The notes below the pieces were generated by a model. That model saw nothing but the letters and a program-made list of their open reading frames with translations, was not told the origin of the DNA and made no database searches. Shown in pieces: positions 37,677-46,617 of a DNA stretch of 64,000 nucleotides. This DNA comes from Parerythrobacter_A sp963761775 (lineage in GTDB: Bacteria > Pseudomonadota > Alphaproteobacteria > Sphingomonadales > Sphingomonadaceae): positions 124,001 through 188,000 of the forward strand of contig CAVXIF010000011.1 in assembly GCA_963761775.1 (NCBI GenBank), given 5' to 3'. Position numbers and translations under genes: made by a program. Each line of letters begins with the position of its first letter. The stretch's first letter is position 1.

Positions 37677-38276
37677 ATGATGTCGATAGCAAATCCCGTG
37701 CGCGCCCTGGCCCTTGCTGGCGTCTCTCTGGTGTTATCAGCCTGCGTCAGCTTCGGCCCCGAGGCACCGCCCAGCCTGCTGACGCTGACCGCGCAGGAAA
37801 CCGTCGCGGCTGGCGCAACCAATAGCGGCACTGCCGAAACGGCGCTGGCAATCTACGAACCTGCCGTCTCGCAACGGATCAATGTCACGCGGGTGCCGGT
37901 GCAGGTCGATGCGACCACGGTTGCCTATCTGGCCGATGCGGTGTGGGTCGAAAAACCCGCCCGCCTGTTCAAGAACCTGCTGATGGAAACCGTCACCGCG
38001 CGCAATGGCCGCATGGTGGTGGAAGGCGAAGACCCGACGGTGCTGGCACAATCCCGCCTGCGCGGCAATCTGCGCCGGTTCGGCTACGATGTGCAGGCCG
38101 GTGCCGTTGTCGTGCAGTTCGATGCGCAGCGCGAGACCGGCGATGGCGGGGCGATAGAAACGCGCCGGTTCGAGCGTACCGTGACGGGTGTACCGGCGCT
38201 GGCCGGACCGGTTGGCGCGGCGCTGAACAATGCCGCCAACGAAGTTGCCGTCGAAGTCGCCGCCTGGGTGCAGTAA
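37677..38276 (+). CDS. ABC-type transport auxiliary lipoprotein (PqiC/MlaC-position component)
   Basis: This 199-residue lipoprotein has a signal peptide with lipobox LVLSAC (Cys at about residue 23). The body matches the auxiliary component of MCE transporters: LAIYEPAVSQRINVTRVPVQVD, YLADAVWVEKPARLFKNLL and RLRGNLRRFGYDVQAGAVVVQFD. It probably receives lipid on the outer-membrane side. It starts nine bases after mlaD; ATG 37677 or 37680 is possible. It is the last gene of the mlaE-F-D operon and converges on the ATP12 gene with a ten-base gap. Confidence 0.87.
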   Translation: MMSIANPVRALALAGVSLVLSACVSFGPEAPPSLLTLTAQETVAAGATNSGTAETALAIYEPAVSQRINVTRVPVQVDATTVAYLADAVWVEKPARLFKNLLMETVTARNGRMVVEGEDPTVLAQSRLRGNLRRFGYDVQAGAVVVQFDAQRETGDGGAIETRRFERTVTGVPALAGPVGAALNNAANEVAVEVAAWVQ

Positions 38277-38286
38277 CGCGCCGACG

Positions 38287-38979
38287 CTAGTCGAGTAGCG
38301 CCGCGAATTCGGCGGCCTGCGTGAAACTTTCCGCCCGCAACCCGCGCACCGTTTTCGCCTCGGTGTCGGCACCCCATAGCTCCGCCTGCCAGTCTTCCTC
38401 CAGGTTCGCCGCGTCGAACAGGGCTTCGCTGTCCGCCCGAGCCTCCAGTGCAGCCAGCCCGACCGTCAGCGATGCGGCCAGCGACGCCAGCGTTTGCAAC
38501 GCCGCCAATGTAAAATCGTCGAGAGTTGCGAGGTGGCTTTCCAGCGTAAGCAGCGTGGCGTCGTGCTGCGGCTGGGGCAGCACGCCCGCGACCCGCACAA
38601 AGACAATGCCAAGGCGGCTTTCGAGCGCGGCGAGCAGCGGTTCCCACATCTCGTCCTGCCGCAAGGCCAGCGCGCTGCCGGGATCGGCGCGGTAGCACAG
38701 CGTGTCGGTCTGCGCGAAGCCCAGCAGCGTGGCGATGGCCGCCGCACGGTCGGCGCGCACGATGTCGATGGCGTAATCGGCCAGGTCGCGATGGACGAAC
38801 AGCGCCGCGTCGATGTCCTCGCCCTGCGCGCGCCATTCCGCCGCCAGCGCCTCGGCCAGCGCAGCAGTCGGCACGATCTGCGCCGCGCCGCCTTGCGTTT
38901 TCACCGCGCGCCGGTCGAGCTGCACCGCGAAGCCGCCATCGCACGGGGCGACGGACACATCGGACCAGAACCGCTTCAC
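38287..38979 (-). CDS. ATP12-family F1-ATPase assembly chaperone
   Basis: This 230-residue homologue of mitochondrial Atp12 chaperones the F1 alpha subunit. Typical features are RFWSDVSVAPCDGGFAVQLDRRAVKTQGG at the start, EWRAQGEDIDA, DTLCYRADPGSALALRQDEMWEPLL and a helical C-terminus ending in a Trp/Leu-rich segment. The start is GTG at 38979, whose bases overlap the stop of the preceding gene (GTGA). Atp12 is found in alphaproteobacteria and mitochondria, a further taxonomic marker. It is the last gene of a six-gene coupled cluster. Confidence 0.9.
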   Translation of the reverse strand: MKRFWSDVSVAPCDGGFAVQLDRRAVKTQGGAAQIVPTAALAEALAAEWRAQGEDIDAALFVHRDLADYAIDIVRADRAAAIATLLGFAQTDTLCYRADPGSALALRQDEMWEPLLAALESRLGIVFVRVAGVLPQPQHDATLLTLESHLATLDDFTLAALQTLASLAASLTVGLAALEARADSEALFDAANLEEDWQAELWGADTEAKTVRGLRAESFTQAAEFAALLD

Positions 38980-39236
38980 CGGCTGTCGTCGGAAGGCGGC
39001 GTGCGCCAGGCGCGGGCGAGGATGCGCGGCATGACGAAGAACTCCACCGCGCCCACCGCGATCAGCGCGTAGGAGAACCAGTCCGCCGTGCCGACATAGC
39101 CGCGCACGCCCATGATGCCGACCACCACCATCGCCGCACCGAACAGCCGATTGACCGCAATCAGCAGGAAACGCGCTTTTGCTTCGCCTTCGGAAGGGGC
39201 GGGGGCTTCGGAAGGGGCAGGTGCAGGGTCGGTCAT
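38976..39236 (-). CDS. Small two-helix membrane protein of unknown function
   Basis: This 86-residue protein has a Pro/Ala/Glu-rich first 20 residues and then two predicted membrane helices (LIAVNRLFGAAMVVVGIMGV and WFSYALIAVGAVEFFVMPRIL). I do not recognise a family beyond this pattern; similar small proteins sit beside atp12 in sphingomonads. Its ATG overlaps the gph stop (ATGA) and its own stop overlaps the GTG of atp12. The placement suggests a membrane role connected with neither neighbour in an obvious way. Confidence 0.75.
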   Translation of the reverse strand: MTDPAPAPSEAPAPSEGEAKARFLLIAVNRLFGAAMVVVGIMGVRGYVGTADWFSYALIAVGAVEFFVMPRILARAWRTPPSDDSR

Positions 39237-39884
39237 CGCAGCATCTCCAGCAATTCGGCAGGGCTACCGGCGACATTGTCAGCCCCCTCGGCCAGCAATT
39301 CATCGGGCGCATGATAGCCCCACGCCACACCAAGCGCCCGCACTCCGGCGGCGCGCGCCATCGCCACATCGAACGTCGTGTCGCCGATCATCACCGCTTG
39401 CTCCGGCGCGGCACCGGCGTCGAACAGAGCGGCTTCGAGCATGGCGGGGTGTGGCTTGGACGGATACCCGTCCGCCGTGTGCAGGCTGGCGAAGCGATCC
39501 GCGATGCCGTTGGCGGCAAGGCAGGCGGCGAGGCCGCGGTCTGACTTGCCGGTGGCCACGGCCAGCACCCAGCCCCCGGCGCGCAAGGCGTCGAGCAGGG
39601 CGGCGATCCCGTCGAACAACGGCTCGTGCAGCGCGCCGCTCTCGCGCGTGTTGCGATAGGCCTGCTTGTAATTTTCGACGATGGCGGTGCGGTCGGCTTC
39701 GACAAGGTCGGGAGCGAGGCGCTGCACCGCCTGCGGCAGGCTGAGGCCGACGATCCGGCGGATGGCGTTGCGCGGGGGCGGGGCAGCGTTGGCGGCGGCA
39801 AAAGGCCAGTTCCATCGCCGCGCAGATTGCCGCCTGCCCGTCGACCAAAGTGCCGTCGCAATCGAAGACTGCCAGCTTCGTCAT
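39233..39884 (-). CDS. gph: HAD-superfamily phosphatase (phosphoglycolate phosphatase-like), one frame change
   Basis: HAD subfamily IA hydrolase. Motif I DCDGTLVDG holds the nucleophile Asp at residue 8. The cap domain, motif II (VATGKSDRGL) and motifs III/IV (YPSKPHP, MIGDTTFDVAMARAAG) follow. The N-terminal 30 residues (to MELAF) are in one frame and the rest in another. One extra base near 39800, in a CCTTTTGCC stretch, explains the break and restores MELAFAAANAAPPP into RRIVGLSL. It overlaps both neighbours by ATGA. The likely substrate is phosphoglycolate or a related small phosphate ester. Confidence 0.82.
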
Positions 39885-40483
39885 TGCACGGCCTTCTGCA
39901 TCGCGTCGGCCATCGCCAAGTGCCCTTCGCCGCGCAATCCGGCGATAAGCCGCGCGCGCTCCGCCTCGGACTTGTTCTGCGACAGCTTGACCGTCTCGCG
40001 CCGCTCCTCGATGCGCAATTCGAACGCCGTGATACCGCGCAGGAGCGCGCGTTTCGCCGGGCCGGACATCTTGGCCATCGTCCACGGCACGCCACCGCTG
40101 CGCACCGCCGCTTCGTGCTTCGCGGTCAGCCTCTCGAGCAAGGGTTCGAGCGCGGTATCGGGCAGGCGGTGCATCGTACCGACCAGTTCGATCGCGGAGT
40201 AGTTCCAGGTCGGCACTTGCTCCGCATCGGCATACCAGCGCGGCGAGATATAGGCGTCCGGCCCGGTCAATGTGACCAGCGCGCTGGCTTCCTCGATACT
40301 CGCCAGCGTATTGCCGCGCGCAATGTGGAAGCGGACCGCATCGTCACCGGCGGCAACGACGGGCGCATGCGCAACATGTGGCCCGGTATCGGTCTGCGCA
40401 AACACCTGCGCGAAACCGACCTCTGCCACCAGCGCGCGCTGGACGTGCAGCGGATCGTCGCGGAACGCAGCCGTCGGATGCAT
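39881..40483 (-). CDS. PaiB-type FMN-binding negative transcriptional regulator family protein
   Basis: This 200-residue protein has a split-barrel flavin-binding fold. The start MHPTAAFRDD, ARGNTLAS, YISPRWYADAEQVPTWNYSAIELVGTMH and KMSGPAKRALLRGITAFEL follow the PaiB consensus. PaiB in Bacillus represses sporulation and protease genes, but most family members are uncharacterised and may be flavin oxidoreductases. Its ATG shares a base with the rluC stop (TAATG) and its stop overlaps gph (ATGA). Confidence 0.85.
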   Translation of the reverse strand: MHPTAAFRDDPLHVQRALVAEVGFAQVFAQTDTGPHVAHAPVVAAGDDAVRFHIARGNTLASIEEASALVTLTGPDAYISPRWYADAEQVPTWNYSAIELVGTMHRLPDTALEPLLERLTAKHEAAVRSGGVPWTMAKMSGPAKRALLRGITAFELRIEERRETVKLSQNKSEAERARLIAGLRGEGHLAMADAMQKAVQ

Positions 40484-41667
40484 TACCGCGTGCGCCCGCC
40501 CTTTGGGCCGCTTTTTGGCTTGCCTTTCGGCTTCGCACCCGACTTCGCCCGCTCGCGCTTCGCCGCGTTCGTGCCACCGCGCCGGGTGCTGCTTTGTGCC
40601 TTGCGATATTGCTTGGCATGCTGGCGCGCGGCCTGCTTTTTCTCGCCGCGCGTGCGTTCCGGCGGGCCCTTTTCCGGCGAGGCGTCGCTGCGGCTGATGT
40701 CGAAACCGAGCTGTTCCATGCTGGCCGCAAAATGTTCGGGCAGGTCGGCGGTCACGTCCAGCTTGCCCAGCCCGCCGCCCGGTGCCTTGGGCTGTTCGAT
40801 GATGAGACGGCGCGCATGCAGGTGCATCTTGCGGCTCAGCGCGCCGGTCAGCATGGCCTCCTGCCCGCCATATTTGCCGTCGCCCACGATGGGGTGCCCG
40901 ATGGCGGCCATGTGCACGCGCAGCTGGTGGGTGCGGCCCGTCAGCGGCTCCAGCTCGATCCAGCAGGCGGCCTTGGCGGCGGTTTCGACGACGCGATAGC
41001 GGGTGCGGGCGGTCGCGCCGTCTTCCATATCGACATGCATCTTCTCGCCCCGGCTGCCCGGTTGCTTGGCCAGCGGCGCGTCGATGGTGCCCTCGCGCAC
41101 GTCGGGCACGCCGACCACCAGCGCCCAGTATATCTTCTTGGCACTGCGGCCCGCGAACCGCTTGGAAAACGCCGCCGCCGCGCCGGGTGTCTTCGCGACC
41201 AGCAGCACGCCGCTGGTATCCTTGTCCAGCCGGTGGACGAGGCGCGGGCGGGGCGCGTCGCCCTCCACGAATGCATCGAGCAGGCCATCGACATGGCGCG
41301 TCGTCTTGCTGCCACCCTGCGTGGCGAGGCCGGGGGGCTTGTTGAACACCAGCGCGGCGGGCGTCTCGGCAATCAGCATCGCGCGTGCTTCGGCGATCTG
41401 TTCCGGCGTCAGTTCGGCCTTCTCGCGCGGGGCCTTGTGCGGCGCGTCGCCGCCCGGCGGCACGCGCAGCACTTGCCCGGTGGTGAGGCGATCTTCCGGC
41501 TTTGCGCGTCCGCCATCGACGCGGACCTGCCCGGTGCGCGCCCAGCGGCTGATGGTGGCAAAGCCGATCTGCGGCAGGTTGCGCTTGAACCAGCGGTCGA
41601 GCCGGATGCCGTCATCGTCCTCGCCAACGGTAAACTGGCGGACGGTATCGGAGGGTTTATCGGTCAT
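40483..41667 (-). CDS. RluA-family rRNA pseudouridine synthase (RluC-like) with basic C-terminal tail
   Basis: This 394-residue pseudouridine synthase has an N-terminal S4 domain (DGIRLDRWFKRNLPQIGFATISRWARTGQVRVDG). The catalytic Asp is in HRLDKDTSGVLLVAKT, and GRTHQLRVHMAAIGHPIVGD is the RNA-binding/catalytic block. RluC modifies U955, U2504 and U2580 of 23S rRNA in E. coli; the exact targets here are inferred. The last roughly 60 residues (from EKKQAARQHAKQYRK) are a Lys/Arg/Gly-rich, probably disordered tail not present in E. coli RluC. It overlaps crcB by ATGA. Confidence 0.88.
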   Translation of the reverse strand: MTDKPSDTVRQFTVGEDDDGIRLDRWFKRNLPQIGFATISRWARTGQVRVDGGRAKPEDRLTTGQVLRVPPGGDAPHKAPREKAELTPEQIAEARAMLIAETPAALVFNKPPGLATQGGSKTTRHVDGLLDAFVEGDAPRPRLVHRLDKDTSGVLLVAKTPGAAAAFSKRFAGRSAKKIYWALVVGVPDVREGTIDAPLAKQPGSRGEKMHVDMEDGATARTRYRVVETAAKAACWIELEPLTGRTHQLRVHMAAIGHPIVGDGKYGGQEAMLTGALSRKMHLHARRLIIEQPKAPGGGLGKLDVTADLPEHFAASMEQLGFDISRSDASPEKGPPERTRGEKKQAARQHAKQYRKAQSSTRRGGTNAAKRERAKSGAKPKGKPKSGPKGGRTR

Positions 41668-42080
41668 GGGGTGCCCCGCATTGCGACGAGCCCAAGGTAG
41701 AGGCCTGCGACCCCGGCGACCAGCGACAGCAGCGCATAGCCCGCCGCCAGCGCGAATGCGCCGCGTTCGATCAACGCCACGAGTTCGAGACTGAAGGCGG
41801 AAAAGGTGGTGAATCCGCCGAGCAGGCCGACGCCCAGCAGCAGCCGCACCGGCTCGCTGCCGCCGCTGCGCACCAGCCACCCGGCCAGCAGGCCCATCGC
41901 CAGCGACCCCGCAACGTTCACCGCCAGCGTGCCCCAGTAAAGCCCGCCGGACCCGGCAATGCGCGTAACCGCCAGCCCGACCTGATAGCGCAGCACCGCA
42001 CCCGCCGCACCGCCGAGCGCGACATGCGCGGTGGCGGCCAGGCCGGAAAGCGTGGCGGACGAAGGGACAGGGGCAGACAT
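41664..42080 (-). CDS. crcB: Fluoride efflux channel CrcB (Fluc)
   Basis: This 138-residue inner-membrane protein forms dual-topology dimers that export fluoride. Four helices are visible, with GGAAGAVLRYQVG, WGTLAVNVAGSLAMGLLAG (the Asn of the pore) and GLLGGFTTFSAFSLE (the Phe-box and central Na+ site region). ATG at 42080 is preferred over an in-frame start 12 codons upstream. It is the first gene of the six-gene overlapping operon. I searched the upstream region by eye for a fluoride riboswitch and did not find the conserved core. Confidence 0.93.
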   Translation of the reverse strand: MSAPVPSSATLSGLAATAHVALGGAAGAVLRYQVGLAVTRIAGSGGLYWGTLAVNVAGSLAMGLLAGWLVRSGGSEPVRLLLGVGLLGGFTTFSAFSLELVALIERGAFALAAGYALLSLVAGVAGLYLGLVAMRGTP

Positions 42081-42314
42081 GGCGTGCGCCCTAACGCGCT
42101 TCGCCGCGCCCGTCACGCCGGATTGCGCGCACCGTTCGATTCCGCGCGCTTCTGCTTGCCCGCCAATTCTGCTTGCCCGATCGGGGGCAATCGCCTAAGG
42201 AGCACATTGGAATAGCGGGTTCCCATGCGGGACTCGCCGCATTTTTACGACAACATGGCGGTGATCCCCGCGCTTTTGCGGGCTCTTGCCGATTGTAACA
42301 GGTAGCCGAAGTTT

Positions 42315-42518
42315 ATGCAGATCATGGTTCGCGATAACAATGTCGATCAAGCCTTGCGCGCGCTCAAGAAGAAGCTGCAGCGCGAAGGCGTCTATCGCGA
42401 AATGAAGCTGCGCCGCCATTACGAAAAGCCCAGCGAAAAGCGCGCCCGCGAAAAGGCCGCCGCGGTTCGCCGTGCGCGCAAGATGGAACGCAAGCGCATG
42501 GAGCGTGACGGGGTCTAA
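42315..42518 (+). CDS. rpsU: 30S ribosomal protein S21
   Basis: S21 is a small basic protein of the 30S platform that assists mRNA selection. The 67-residue sequence has the family start MQIMVRDNNVDQALRALKKKLQREG and a Lys/Arg-rich helical C-terminus (KPSEKRAREKAAAVRRARKMERKR). It is monocistronic or heads a short operon with the FKBP gene 150 bases downstream. The 234 bases between it and the divergent crcB should hold the promoters of both. Confidence 0.97.
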   Translation: MQIMVRDNNVDQALRALKKKLQREGVYREMKLRRHYEKPSEKRAREKAAAVRRARKMERKRMERDGV

Positions 42519-42668
42519 CCATTCCGTCAGGTGTCAGCGGTCGGATGCTTCCGGGCATCGATACGCAGCGCGCTTGAACCGCACCGAAGCATACGCCAAA
42601 GGGGTGCGGTCAGGTGGCCGTGCCCCTTTCGCTTACGTGCAGTTCGTCTCGAATTTTTAGGACCTTTC

Positions 42669-43277
42669 ATGACCGAAGTGACTCGCGTTCCGCTGCGCCC
42701 GATTGCCAAGGGCTCGCTGACAAAGCTGTGGCTGGGCGTATTGCTCGCGGTGCTGGTGGCGGGCGGTCTTGCCTGGGCGAGCATCCCCAAGGGGCTGGAT
42801 GTGAGGACACTGACCGCCGGGTCCGGCCCGATGGCCGAGGATGGCGACGTGGTGTTCGCCAAATATGTCGGCAAGCTGGACGATGGCACCATCTTCGACG
42901 AGCACCAGCCCGGCGGTTTCCCGCCCGGCCTGTTCCCCGAAGGCACGCCCTTCCTGCTGGAAGAAGGCTCCGTCATTCCCGGTTTCTACAACGGCCTGTT
43001 GCAGACGCAGAAGGGCGGCACATACCGCATCAGCATTCCGGCGGACCAGGCCTATGGCGCCGAGCCGCCCGAGGGCGCGCCGATCCCCGCCAATGCCGAC
43101 CTGACCTTCGAAGTCGAGGTGGTCGATATCATGGCGCGCGAGGATGCCGAACGCCGGATGCAGGCGTTCCAGCAGATGATGCAGAGCCAGCAGGGTGGTG
43201 CTCCTGGCGGCACGGCTCCCGAAGGTGCCAGACCACCGGCACCGATGCCTGCACCGCCCGCGCCAGCCGCCGAATAG
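42669..43277 (+). CDS. Membrane-anchored FKBP-type peptidyl-prolyl cis-trans isomerase
   Basis: This 202-residue protein has an N-terminal membrane anchor (LWLGVLLAVLVAGGLAWASI, about residues 18-37) and one periplasmic FKBP domain. Active-site residues are in VFAKYVGKLDDGTIFDE, VIPGFYNGLLQTQKGGTYRISIP and YGAEPP. A Gln/Met then Pro/Ala-rich tail follows from about residue 160. It accelerates proline isomerisation in exported proteins. gatC begins 11 bases after its stop. Confidence 0.9.
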   Translation: MTEVTRVPLRPIAKGSLTKLWLGVLLAVLVAGGLAWASIPKGLDVRTLTAGSGPMAEDGDVVFAKYVGKLDDGTIFDEHQPGGFPPGLFPEGTPFLLEEGSVIPGFYNGLLQTQKGGTYRISIPADQAYGAEPPEGAPIPANADLTFEVEVVDIMAREDAERRMQAFQQMMQSQQGGAPGGTAPEGARPPAPMPAPPAPAAE

Positions 43278-43287
43278 GAGGCAGTCT

Positions 43288-43590
43288 GTGAGCGTCGACA
43301 AAGCCACCGTCGCCAGGATCGCCGGCCTGGCCCGCATCGACATGGGCGATGCCGAGCTGGAACGCATGGTGCCCGAACTGAATGCCATTCTCGACTGGGT
43401 CGAACAGCTTGGCGAAGTCGATACAGCCGGTGTCGAGCCGATGGCGGCGGTCATTCCCAACACCCTGCGCCTGCGCAGCGACGCGGTAAACGCCGACCCG
43501 CTGTCCGGCGGCGACCGGCGCGAGGATATTCTCGCCAACGCCCCCGCTGCGGAACACGGGTTCTTCGGCGTGCCGAAGGTGATCGAATAA
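43288..43590 (+). CDS. gatC: Aspartyl/glutamyl-tRNA amidotransferase subunit C
   Basis: GatC is the small subunit that wraps around GatA in the GatCAB complex, which converts Glu-tRNA-Gln (and Asp-tRNA-Asn) to the amidated forms. The 100-residue sequence has VARIAGLARIDMGDAELERMVPELNAILDWVEQL and a C-terminal DILANAPAAEHGFFGVPKVIE. The start is GTG at 43288 behind a strong AGGAGG. Its stop overlaps the ATG at 43590 expected for gatA. Confidence 0.95.
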   Translation: MSVDKATVARIAGLARIDMGDAELERMVPELNAILDWVEQLGEVDTAGVEPMAAVIPNTLRLRSDAVNADPLSGGDRREDILANAPAAEHGFFGVPKVIE

Positions 43591-45111
43591 TGTCCGATCT
43601 CACCCAACTTCTCTTTCCGTTCGCCTGAGCTGTCGAAGGGGTTCCGGCGTTACCGCCATTCGCGACGGCGTGGCGGCAGGCGACTTTACCGCGCGCGAAG
43701 TGGCAGAAAGCTTCAACGCCGCCGTTGCCGAAGCCGCCGCGCTCAATGCCTTCATCGTCACCACACCCGACGCCGCGCTGGACGCTGCCGATGCAACCGA
43801 CGCCGCACGCGCCGCCGGCAAGCCGCTTGGCCCGATGGCGGGCGTGCCCATCGGTATGAAAGACCTGTTCTGCACCGATGGCGTGCAGACCACGGCGGCA
43901 AGCCATATTCTCGAAGGCTTCGTGCCGCGCTACGAATCGACCGTTTCCGCCAATCTGTGGGCGTCTGGCGCAGGCATGCTGGGCAAGCTCAATCTCGACC
44001 AGTTCGCGATGGGGTCGCAGCAACGAGACCAGCTTCTTCGGCAATGTCGTTTCGCCGTGGCGCAAGGCGGGCGGTGGCAACGAACCCATGTCGCCCGGCG
44101 GCAGCAGCGGGGGCAGCGCCAGCGCCGTGGCCGCGCATATCGCCCCCGCCGCAACCGGCACCGATACCGGCGGCTCCATCCGCCAGCCCGCCGCCTTTGC
44201 CGGGATCGTGGGTATCAAGCCCACCTATGGCCGGTGCAGCCGCTGGGGCACCATCGCGTTTGCCAGCAGTCTCGACCAGGCCGGGCCGATGGCGCGCAGC
44301 GTCTCCGACTGCGCGGTCATGCTGCGCGCGATGGCAGGCTTCGATCCGAAAGACGCGACCAGCCTCGATCTGTCCGTGCCCGCATGGGACGAGGCGCTGG
44401 ACGCGGACCTGTCCGGCAAGCGCGTGGGCATTCCGCGCCAGTACCGGATGGACGGCACCGACGCCGCCATTCTCGACGCGTGGGAGCAGGGCAAGGCGTG
44501 GCTGCGCGATGCGGGCGCGGAGGTGGTCGATATCGACTTGCCCCACACCAAATACGCGCTGCCCGCCTATTACATCATCGCCCCCGCCGAAGCCTCCAGC
44601 AACCTCGCCCGCTATGACGGCGTGCGCTACGGCTTGCGCGATCTCCCCGAAGGCGCGGGCTTGCAGGACATGTACGCCGCCACCCGCGCTGCCGGATTCG
44701 GCGACGAGGTGAAGCGCCGCATCCTGATCGGCACCTATGTGCTCAGCGCCGGTTTCTACGACGCCTATTATACGCAGGCGCAGAAGATCCGCGCGCTGGT
44801 CGCCGCCGATTTCGACGCGGCATGGGCGAAATGCGATGTCATCCTGACGCCGACCACCCCCACCGCCAGCTTCCCGCTGGGTTCGTTGTCGGACGATCCG
44901 CTGACGATGTATCTGAACGACGTCTTCGCCGTGCCCGCCAGCCTCGCCGGACTGCCCGCGATGAGCGTGCCGTGCGGCCTCGAACCCCGACGGCCTGCCG
45001 CTGGGCCTGCAGCTTATCGGCAAGCCGCTGGACGAACAGGGTGTGCTGAACGCCGGACTGGCGCTGGAACAGCGCGCGGAATTCTCGGCAAAAGCGGAGA
45101 GATGGTGGTGA
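43590..45111 (+). CDS. gatA: Aspartyl/glutamyl-tRNA amidotransferase subunit A, 5' end disrupted and two frame changes
   Basis: GatA hydrolyses glutamine and supplies ammonia to GatB. The natural ATG at 43590 (MSDLTQL) runs into a half-copy of the palindromic repeat and a stop after 12 codons. GatA sequence resumes in another frame at VTAIRDGVAAGDFTAREVAE (43653 onwards), where GTG 43670 is the first start codon. Catalytic elements are intact: Lys in GVPIGMKDLF and the Ser pair in SPGGSSGGSAS and DTGGSIRQPA. One extra base near 44022 separates FAMGS from SNETSFFG, and another near 44987 separates VPCGL from DGLPLGLQLIGKPLD. With both removed, the natural stop at 45109-45111 overlaps the gatB start. 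The gene must work in vivo, so at least the internal shifts look like errors. Confidence 0.87.
43617..43641. repeat. Half-copy of the palindromic repeat at the gatA 5' end
   Basis: CCGTTCGCCTGAGCTGTCG at 43618 matches one arm of the repeat seen at 12958, but lacks a C and a T relative to that copy. The other arm is not present. It lies within the first 17 codons of gatA and introduces an in-frame TGA. Confidence 0.75.
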
Positions 45112-46611
45112 CCGATTACCGCATCCAGGGTGACACCGGCGAATGGGAGGTCGTGATCGGCCTCGAGGTCCATGCACAGGTGACCAGCGCGTCCAAGCTG
45201 TTCAGCGGGGCGGATACGTCGTTCGGTGCGGAACCCAACACGCAGGTCAGCCTGATCGACGCGGCGATGCCCGGCATGCTGCCCGTGCCGAACGCCGAGT
45301 GCGTGCGGCAGGCGGTGCGTACCGGCATGGCGATCGAGGCGCAGATCAACCGCTACAGCCGGTTTGACCGCAAGAACTATTTCTACGCCGATTTGCCGCA
45401 GGGCTACCAGATCAGCCAGCTGTACCACCCCATTGTCGGCGAGGGGCAGCTGACCATCGCGGCGGACCCCAAGGGCGGCATTCCGGCGGACAAGGTCATC
45501 GGTATCGAGCGCATCCATATCGAACAGGATGCGGGCAAGCTGATGCACGACCAGCATCCGACCATGTCCTATGTCGATCTCAACCGCTGCGGCGTGGCGC
45601 TGATGGAAATCGTCAGCCGCCCCGACATGACCAGCCCGGCCGAGGCGGGCGCCTATGTCCGCAAGCTGCGCGCGATCCTGCGCTATGTCGGCAGCTGCGA
45701 CGGCAATATGGAAGAAGGCTCGATGCGGGCCGATGTCAATGTGTCGGTACGCAAGGTTGGCGACACCGAACTGGGCACGCGGACCGAAACGAAGAACGTG
45801 AACTCGGTGCGCTTCGTGATGCAGGTGATCGAGCACGAGGCGGCGCGGCAGGTCGAGCTGATCGAAGGTGGCGGACGCGTGGTGCAGGAAACGCGGCTGT
45901 TCGATGTCGCCAGCGGCACGACGCGGTCGATGCGCAGCAAGGAAGACGCGCATGATTACCGCTACTTCCCCGACCCCGACCTGCTGCCGCTGGAGCTGGA
46001 AGACGCGTTTCTCGACGAGTGCCGCGCCAGCCTGCCCGAACTGCCCGATGCGAAGCGGGCGCGCTATACCGGCGAACTGGGGCTGACCGATTACAATGCG
46101 GCGGTTCTGACCGCCGAGGTGGAGACGTTCGCGCGGTTCGAAACGCTGCTGGCGACGGTGGCGGAGCGGCTCGGAAAAGCCGCAGGCGAAGGTAGCGACG
46201 CAGGTCGCGAACTGGACTCTTTCGGTCGCCCCCGGCGTGTTGAAATCATTGGGCGATGCGGCCAATCCCGCGCACGGCACGGCGACGGCGCAGGCGGAAA
46301 TCCTGGCGATGCAGACCGCCGGCGACATCAGCGGCGGGCAGGCGAAGGAAATCTACGAGATCGTGCTGACCACAGGGCGTGACCCGGTTGAAATCGCCGA
46401 CACCGAGGGCTTGAAACAGCAGAGCGATACCGGCGCGATCGAAGCGGAGATCGACAAGGTGCTGGAGGCCAATGCGGACAAGGTTGAGCAGTACCGTGGC
46501 GGCAAGGACAAGCTGTTCGGCTTCTTCGTGGGACAGACGATGAAGGCGATGCAGGGCAAGGCGAACCCTGCCGTTGTGAACCAGTTGCTTAAGGCGAAGC
46601 TGGAACAGTAA
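45102..46611 (+). CDS. gatB: Aspartyl/glutamyl-tRNA amidotransferase subunit B, one frame change
   Basis: GatB holds the misacylated tRNA and the kinase site of GatCAB. The ATG at 45102 overlaps the end of gatA by ten bases. Family motifs are WEVVIGLEVHAQ, SGADTSFGAEPNTQVSLIDAAMPGMLPVPN, KNYFYADLPQGYQISQ, HIEQDAGKL, SYVDLNRCGVALMEIVSRPDM and the YRYFPDPDLLPL kinase region. Near 46178-46190 one extra base shifts the frame. The continuous frame gives a false tail to 46382, while the true one continues KVATQVANW to the tail domain (GGQAKEIYEIVL, GFFVGQTMKAMQGKANPAVVN) and stops at 46611. Confidence 0.9.
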
Positions 46612-46617
46612 GGGGCT

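Noticed and set aside
42081..42314. Possible fluoride riboswitch upstream of crcB
   Set aside because: A GGCGATTGCC-like stretch is present on the minus strand, but the conserved pseudoknot core and the TGATGACTTCT-type segment are missing.
43590..43641. Programmed frameshift regulating gatA
   Set aside because: No slippery heptamer or downstream pseudoknot is seen; the break coincides with a repeat fragment, and other nearby genes show similar breaks without signals.
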